Origin: CAZRDB01 sp964598695
GTDB lineage: Bacteria; Armatimonadota; Zipacnadia; UBA1398
Assembly: GCA_964598695.1 (NCBI GenBank)
Contig: CAZRDB010000056.1
Location: 1-26,105 of the forward strand
Reading direction: 5' to 3'
DNA length: 26,105 nt
Shown: piece by piece, positions 21,768 to 26,105 of the stretch
Layout: the number at the start of each line of letters is the position of its first letter
Position numbering within the stretch: the stretch's first letter is position 1
The notes under the pieces: generated by a model
Database searches by the model: none
What the model saw: the letters and a program-made list of their open reading frames with translations, nothing else
What the model was told of the DNA's origin: nothing
Program-made: the position numbers and the translations under genes

Positions 21768-23309
21768 GTGGGGTCGGGGCACTCCGGTCGAAAGCCCAGG
21801 CTCGTGGTCTTCGGGGTCGACGGCGGCTCGTGGGGTTTGATCGACCCCCTGATCGAGGCAGGCCACCTGCCCGCCTTCCGCGAGTTGGTCGAGTCCGGCC
21901 AGCGGGGCCCCCTCGAATCGGTGGAGCCGCCTCTCACCGCGCCGGCTTGGCAGTCGATCTTCACCGGCCTGTCGCCGGCCGAGCACGGCGTGTTCGACAT
22001 GACGGTCTACGATTCCCGTCTGGGCCGTCGGCGCCCCCCCAGCTACGAGGACTGGCGCTCCGAGCCCTTCTGGGCCCGGGTCGAGGCGCTCGGCCTCACG
22101 GGCGGCTACCTCGGCGTGCCCTTCACCTACCCACCGCCCGATGTGGACGGCTGGTTCGTCTCGGGCATCATGGGCACCCCGACCTACGGCCCGGCGATGT
22201 TCCGCCCCGCGGCGCTGCTCGGCGAGGTGACGGCCGCGGCGGGCGAGTACCCGCTCGATGCCCTCGAGAAGCGGGCGGGCGAGTACCCCATCGAGATCCT
22301 GCAGCGGCAGATCGCCTGGATCCATGACGCCGCCCTGTACCTCGCGCGGAACCACCCGGTCGACGTGCTGGTGGTGGTCGAGAACTACACCGACTTCGTG
22401 CAGCACTTCTTCATGCGCTCGCGCGAGTACGCCATCGGCGGCGAGCCCGTCGACGTGATCCGGCTCGCCTACGAGGCGGCCGACCGGCTCCTCGCCGATC
22501 TCCGCACCGAAGTCGGCGCCGAGGCGCCGGTCGCGATCGTCTCCGATCACGGCTTCGCCCCCCTCGGGGGCTACATCAACGCGACACACCTTGCCGAGCT
22601 GCTGAGCAGGACCGGCGCCGAGCGTGAGCGAGCCGCCGAGTCGGCGTTCCGGGCGCTCAAGGGGGTCTGGCGGGCAACCGGGAAGGCGGCACTGCAGGCG
22701 CTCCGGATCGACCCGGCCCGCGTCAGCCAGTGGGGTGTGCGTGCGCTGCACCGGGCCGGCGACGAGGCCGACGCCGTCGTCATCGGCCACTACGGCTCGC
22801 TGTGGCTGACCGGCGACCCGGCCGCCACCACCGACGCGGAGGTCGAGCGGGCCGCGCGCATCCTGGGCGAGGTGCGCGATCCCGAGACGGGCGGCCCCCT
22901 CTTCGAGGTGCTGCGCGGGCGCGCGCTGTACTCCGGGCCGTGCGTCGAGCGCGCGCCGCACCTGCTCCTGCGTCCGACCCGGCCCCACCATGAGCTGCGG
23001 CGAGCGGCGCCGTCGGCGCCGCTCGTGATCGCGCAGGACGCCGCCGGGGCGGTCGGCATGGACCGCAACACGACCGAGGGCACCCATGACCCGGCCGGGA
23101 TCTGGGCGATCTCGGCGAGCGGGGCGCACGTCGCGCAACCGCGGCGCCTCCCCGATGTCCAACCAGCCCTTCTCGCCCTTCTCGAGGAGGACGACGAGGC
23201 CGCCTCCCGGCCGACGGCCGAGCGCGCGGCCGAGACGCGGTCGGCCTACACGCCCGAGGAGGAGCAGACGATCCTCGGCCGGCTTCAGGATCTCGGGTAC
23301 CTCGACTGA
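21768..23309 (+). CDS. Alkaline-phosphatase-superfamily phosphodiesterase/nucleotide pyrophosphatase-like enzyme (first)
   Basis: This is a two-metal hydrolase of the type I phosphodiesterase/nucleotide pyrophosphatase group, 513 residues from the chosen GTG. Metal and nucleophile residues are in order: Asp18 in VDGGSW, nucleophile Thr57 in PPLTAPAWQSIFTG, Asp209/His213 in YTDFVQHFF, Asp260/His261 in VSDHGF, and a late His in TEGTHDPAGIW. No clear signal peptide is seen. An insertion of about 60 residues after the VSDHGF block (with ALKGVWRATGKAAL) sets it apart from its neighbour. GTG 21768 is preferred because GGAG lies five bases upstream; TTG 21723 is an in-frame alternative. It probably heads a two-gene unit with the second enzyme, 45 bases downstream. 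The substrate may be a phosphodiester in lipid or glycan metabolism, but this is unproven. Confidence 0.83.
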   Translation: MGSGHSGRKPRLVVFGVDGGSWGLIDPLIEAGHLPAFRELVESGQRGPLESVEPPLTAPAWQSIFTGLSPAEHGVFDMTVYDSRLGRRRPPSYEDWRSEPFWARVEALGLTGGYLGVPFTYPPPDVDGWFVSGIMGTPTYGPAMFRPAALLGEVTAAAGEYPLDALEKRAGEYPIEILQRQIAWIHDAALYLARNHPVDVLVVVENYTDFVQHFFMRSREYAIGGEPVDVIRLAYEAADRLLADLRTEVGAEAPVAIVSDHGFAPLGGYINATHLAELLSRTGAERERAAESAFRALKGVWRATGKAALQALRIDPARVSQWGVRALHRAGDEADAVVIGHYGSLWLTGDPAATTDAEVERAARILGEVRDPETGGPLFEVLRGRALYSGPCVERAPHLLLRPTRPHHELRRAAPSAPLVIAQDAAGAVGMDRNTTEGTHDPAGIWAISASGAHVAQPRRLPDVQPALLALLEEDDEAASRPTAERAAETRSAYTPEEEQTILGRLQDLGYLD

Positions 23310-23354
23310 ACATATCGGGCGCGTCCGCGTCCGTCGCACGGGGAGTGATCTTCG

Positions 23355-24785
23355 ATGCCTACCACACCGCGGAAGGTAGTCGTCATCGGGCTCGATTGCG
23401 CAACGTCGCGATTCGTCTTCGACGCACCCAAGGGAACGCTGCCGAACCTCGACCGCCTCCGCGCCCGCGGCCAATGGGGCCTGCTGGAGAGCTGCGTGCC
23501 GGCGATCACCTGTCCCGCCTGGATGTGCATGGCCACGAGCCGCGACCCGGGCCAGCTCGGCATCTACGGCTTCCGCAATCGCGCGGACTACTCATACGGC
23601 TCGCTCCGGCTCCCGAACTCCCACTCCGTGACCGCGCCGACCGTCTGGGAGATCGCCTCCCAACAGGACCGCCGCTCCCTGATCGTCGGAGTGCCGCTGA
23701 CCTACCCGCCGAAGCCGCTCGATGGCTGGCTGATCTCCGGGTTCCTCACGCCGAGCACCGATGTCGACTACACCTACCCACATCAGGTCCGGCAGATCGT
23801 GGAGGAGGAGGAGCCCCACTACGAGTTCGATGTCAGCGACTTCCGCACCGGCGACAAGGACAGCCTGCTCGACCGGATCTACCGGGTGACCCGCTACCAC
23901 TTCACGGTCGTCGAGCACCTGATGCGGACCAAGCCGTGGGACCTCGCGTGGTTCGTGGAGATGGGCGTCGACCGGGTCCACCATGCCTTCTGGAGCTACT
24001 GCGCGCCCGACCACCGCGCCTACGTGGCGGGCAACCGGTACGAGGACGTCATCCCCCGGTACTACCAGTACATCGACGGCTGCATCGGGCGGCTCAACGC
24101 GTTCATCCCACGCGACGCGGCAGTGCTGGTCGTCTCCGACCACGGCGCCCGCACGCTGCAGGGGGCGCTGTGCATCAACGACTGGCTGATCCGCGAGGGG
24201 CTGCTGGTCCTGAAGCAGCCGCCGTCCACGGTCACCTCGCTCAAGCCGGAGATGATCGACTGGTCGCGCACCACGGCCTGGGGCGAGGGCGGCTACTACT
24301 CGCGTGTCTGCGTCAACGTTCGTGGCCGCGAGCCCGAGGGGATCGTCGCGCCGGAGGACTACGAGAGCGTCCTCAACCGTCTGACCGAGCGGATCGAGGC
24401 GCTCGTCGACGACCGCGGCGCGCCGATGGGCAACCGGGTCTTCCGGCCCGAGGACATCTACCGCGAGGTGCGGGGGATCGCGCCGGACCTGATCGTCTAC
24501 CTCGGCAACCTCGCGTGGCGGGCGGCCGGGACGGTCGGCCACCCGAGCATCTACGCGCTCGAGAATGACACCGGCCCCGACGATGCCAACCACGCCCAGC
24601 AGGGGATCTTCATCCTCGCCGACCCGGACTCCCGGGGACGGGGCGAGGTGGAGGGCGTGAGCCTCTACGACATCGCCCCCACGATCCTGGACCGCATGGG
24701 CCTCGAGGTCCCGGCCGGGATGGTCGGACGGACGATTCCCGTCGAGCCCGCGCCCGCGGCCGATACGGGGCAGCGGACGGCGTAG
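23355..24785 (+). CDS. Alkaline-phosphatase-superfamily phosphodiesterase/nucleotide pyrophosphatase-like enzyme (second)
   Basis: The protein has 476 residues and the same fold as the gene before it, but is well diverged. Residues seen are Asp14 in IGLDCA, Thr52 in VPAITCPAW, Asp206/His210 in GVDRVHHAFW, Asp262/His263 in VSDHGA, and His in DDANHAQQGIFI, with all metal ligands present. It retains VNVRGREPEGIV, common in this family and replaced in the first enzyme. The C terminus has VSLYDIAPTILDRMGLEVPAGMVGR, typical of the group. No signal peptide is visible. The ATG follows GGGGAGTG. Shared features with the first protein (TYPP-DGW-SG) support old duplication. It converges on the deacetylase-like gene with 13 bases between stops. 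Confidence 0.87.
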   Translation: MPTTPRKVVVIGLDCATSRFVFDAPKGTLPNLDRLRARGQWGLLESCVPAITCPAWMCMATSRDPGQLGIYGFRNRADYSYGSLRLPNSHSVTAPTVWEIASQQDRRSLIVGVPLTYPPKPLDGWLISGFLTPSTDVDYTYPHQVRQIVEEEEPHYEFDVSDFRTGDKDSLLDRIYRVTRYHFTVVEHLMRTKPWDLAWFVEMGVDRVHHAFWSYCAPDHRAYVAGNRYEDVIPRYYQYIDGCIGRLNAFIPRDAAVLVVSDHGARTLQGALCINDWLIREGLLVLKQPPSTVTSLKPEMIDWSRTTAWGEGGYYSRVCVNVRGREPEGIVAPEDYESVLNRLTERIEALVDDRGAPMGNRVFRPEDIYREVRGIAPDLIVYLGNLAWRAAGTVGHPSIYALENDTGPDDANHAQQGIFILADPDSRGRGEVEGVSLYDIAPTILDRMGLEVPAGMVGRTIPVEPAPAADTGQRTA

Positions 24786-24798
24786 CGCCCGCGTGGGC

Positions 24799-25884
24799 TC
24801 AGTCGGCCCGCGCTCCGAGGAAGCCCTCGTGGAGGAAGACCGGCCGGTAGCCCCGCTCACTCACCCAGCGGATCGCCGTCTCCAGCCGCGCGGGGTGGTC
24901 GGGGATGAACGCCGGGTAGTGGGGGAAGAAGTACTGCTCGTGGGTGAGCAGGTCCATGATCTCCGCCTGCCCCGGCTCGGACGCGACGCGCTCGAGCCGG
25001 GGCACGATCTCGGAGAGCGGCACGGTGTTGATCACGAGATCGAACCGGCTGAAGACGATGCCGCTCCCCCAATCGACCAGCGCCTCGTTGCGGGAGAGGT
25101 ACTCGGCGCGCTCGTCGTCGATCCCGTAGTGGACCTCGTAGCCGCCCCACGGCGTACGCCCGAAGTAGCCGGAGAGCACCCGGACCCCCGCGCGGTGGAG
25201 GGCGGGCAGCGCGTCGGCACGGACCGCGCCCCAATGGATCACCGTGGGGGGGATCCAACTGCTCGGCCCCGCGAACCGCTCGATCTCTGCCCGCACGAGC
25301 GCGAGATCCGCGAGAAGCCGCTCCGGGCTCGCGTGCTCGTAGGGCCGGTCGGGCTTGTCGGCGTACGCGTGGAAGGTGAGCCCGAGCCAAGTCGCGGCCT
25401 CCTCCCACTCGGCGCGGTAGCGCGCCGGGAACTCCGGGAGCCGGAAGCCGTCGTCGGCCTCGTAGTAGAGGTTCGCGCTGAACTTGGCCCCGTACTCGCG
25501 GTGCAGCCGCCGGAGCATCGAGTAGAAGGCGCAGTCGTAGATCGAGCCGTAGCCCGCGCGCGCGATCTCGCGGAGCGAGAAGCTCGTGTCGTCGATCGAG
25601 ACGCGGTACCGCGGGAACGAGCCGCGGTCCCACACCACCCGCACCGTATGGCGGCACGCCCCGCGCGCGTCGGCGCATTCGGCCGCGATCTCCGTCGAGC
25701 GCTCGGTGAGGAGCGCCTCGGCGGCGAAGCGCGCTCCGGTGACCGTGGCGGGCGTGCCGTTCACGAGGACCGCCGCCCCGCTGGGGCAGGCGCCCTCGAC
25801 GCGGATCGCGAGTCCGCCATCTCGCACCGTGCCGTGGCGCTCGTTCACGACAGCGCCGTGGAAGGGGCAGTCGATCCGCAGCAT
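24799..25884 (-). CDS. Polysaccharide-deacetylase-like protein
   Basis: The protein has 361 residues. An N-terminal beta-rich stretch (about 1-90, with CPFHGAVVNERHG and LVNGTPATV) resembles a small binding or Ig-like module. The rest resembles the (beta/alpha) barrel of polysaccharide-deacetylase-family proteins: YRVSIDDTSFSLREIA (Asp98/99), LRRLHREYGAKFSANLYYE, LTFHAYADKPDRPYEH, TVIHWGAVRAD, and LLTHEQYFFPHYPAFIPD with the closing YRPVFLHEGF. The classical NodB His-x3-His pair is not plain, so the activity could be deacetylase, glycoside hydrolase or binding only. There is no signal peptide. The ATG at 25884 has GGAGGGAG eight to nine bases upstream; the longer reading to 26082 crosses the next gene's start and is rejected. 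It fits the glycan-related setting. Confidence 0.72.
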   Translation of the reverse strand: MLRIDCPFHGAVVNERHGTVRDGGLAIRVEGACPSGAAVLVNGTPATVTGARFAAEALLTERSTEIAAECADARGACRHTVRVVWDRGSFPRYRVSIDDTSFSLREIARAGYGSIYDCAFYSMLRRLHREYGAKFSANLYYEADDGFRLPEFPARYRAEWEEAATWLGLTFHAYADKPDRPYEHASPERLLADLALVRAEIERFAGPSSWIPPTVIHWGAVRADALPALHRAGVRVLSGYFGRTPWGGYEVHYGIDDERAEYLSRNEALVDWGSGIVFSRFDLVINTVPLSEIVPRLERVASEPGQAEIMDLLTHEQYFFPHYPAFIPDHPARLETAIRWVSERGYRPVFLHEGFLGARAD

Positions 25885-25996
25885 GGGGGCGTCTCCCTCC
25901 GAGAGCCGATCGCCCGAGGGGTTCTCCCTCCAACGCCGCGCACCTCGCGCCGTCACCAACCGTTCATCCGCGCGTCCCGGTACCCGTCCGGCGACT

Positions 25997-26024
25997 GCGG
26001 GCCGCGCATGAGATGCGGCCCCGC
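25997..26024. other. Strong GC hairpin in the leader of the last gene
   Basis: CGCAT-GAG-ATGCG forms a perfect inner stem. Outer GCGGG/CCCGC pairs extend it with a one-base irregularity. It ends about 27 bases before the last gene's ATG and just ahead of its GGGAAG. It may be a leader structure or a protein-binding dyad in the divergent gap at 25885-26050. Confidence 0.35.
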
Positions 26025-26050
26025 CGGATCCAACGAAGGGAAGACACCCC

Positions 26051-26105
26051 ATGGCCACCGTTCCGCCCCCTCCCCCGCCCACGCCCTCCGGCCCACCGAG
26101 CTACG
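26051..26105 (+). CDS. Start of a proline-rich protein, cut by window edge
   Basis: Eighteen codons are visible. They begin with MATVPPPPPPTPSG after GGGAAG eight bases upstream of the ATG. A proline-rich cytoplasmic N terminus like this often precedes a membrane domain, but no domain is in view. The gene would be divergent from the deacetylase-like gene. The proline run could also be a ligand for a GYF_2 domain such as that of the 16554-16940 protein; this is only speculation. Confidence 0.45.
   Translation, partial: MATVPPPPPPTPSGPPSY

Overview
The window is a GC-rich stretch of bacterial chromosome with about twenty genes, strong GC bias at third codon positions, short intergenic gaps and mostly clear Shine-Dalgarno sequences. 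There is no rRNA, tRNA, CRISPR array, transposase or integrase. The sequence alone does not fix the phylum. A high-GC, Gram-negative, probably uncultured lineage with periplasmic cytochromes and an elaborate envelope is suggested by the multiheme cytochrome c, CcdA/TlpA proteins, Cache- and CHASE-type sensor kinases, and alkaline-phosphatase-superfamily enzymes. Many long antisense ORFs are high-GC shadows and are not annotated.

Left (1-7.0 kb): the 5' part of rsgA on the minus strand; a tandem pair of collinear sCache-PAS hybrid histidine kinases on plus, the first apparently starting at CTG; and a convergent exported PhoA-type alkaline phosphatase.

Centre (7.1-16.5 kb): a long minus-strand arsenic/thiol-redox operon. 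In transcription order it is arsR, acr3, an arsC-arsM fusion, an arsP-type permease, a small CxxC thioredoxin-like protein, a DGC-domain zinc-binding protein, a membrane-anchored thioredoxin, a CcdA-like thiol transporter, an octaheme cytochrome c, a tandem-domain TlpA protein and a cysteine-rich DUF6951-like protein. Several junctions are 4-base stop/start overlaps (GTGA or ATGA), so translation is probably coupled. A sigma70-like promoter with a dyad operator over its -10 precedes arsR. The predicted chemistry is arsenate reduction, arsenite export, arsenite methylation and methylarsenite export. Thiol relays on both sides of the membrane and an unexplained multiheme cytochrome accompany it. 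The cytochrome/TlpA segment lies between two 73-bp direct repeats of the ccdA 3' end, so it looks like an inserted or duplicated module.

Right (16.5-26.1 kb): a GYF_2 membrane-anchored protein; a CHASE-PAS-PAS hybrid histidine kinase; a convergent multi-pass glycosyltransferase-like protein sharing a CTAG stop with the kinase; two type I phosphodiesterase/nucleotide-pyrophosphatase-like enzymes; a convergent polysaccharide-deacetylase-like protein; and the first codons of a proline-rich plus-strand gene. The last block looks like envelope or glycan metabolism. No stretch over 300 bases lacks a gene.
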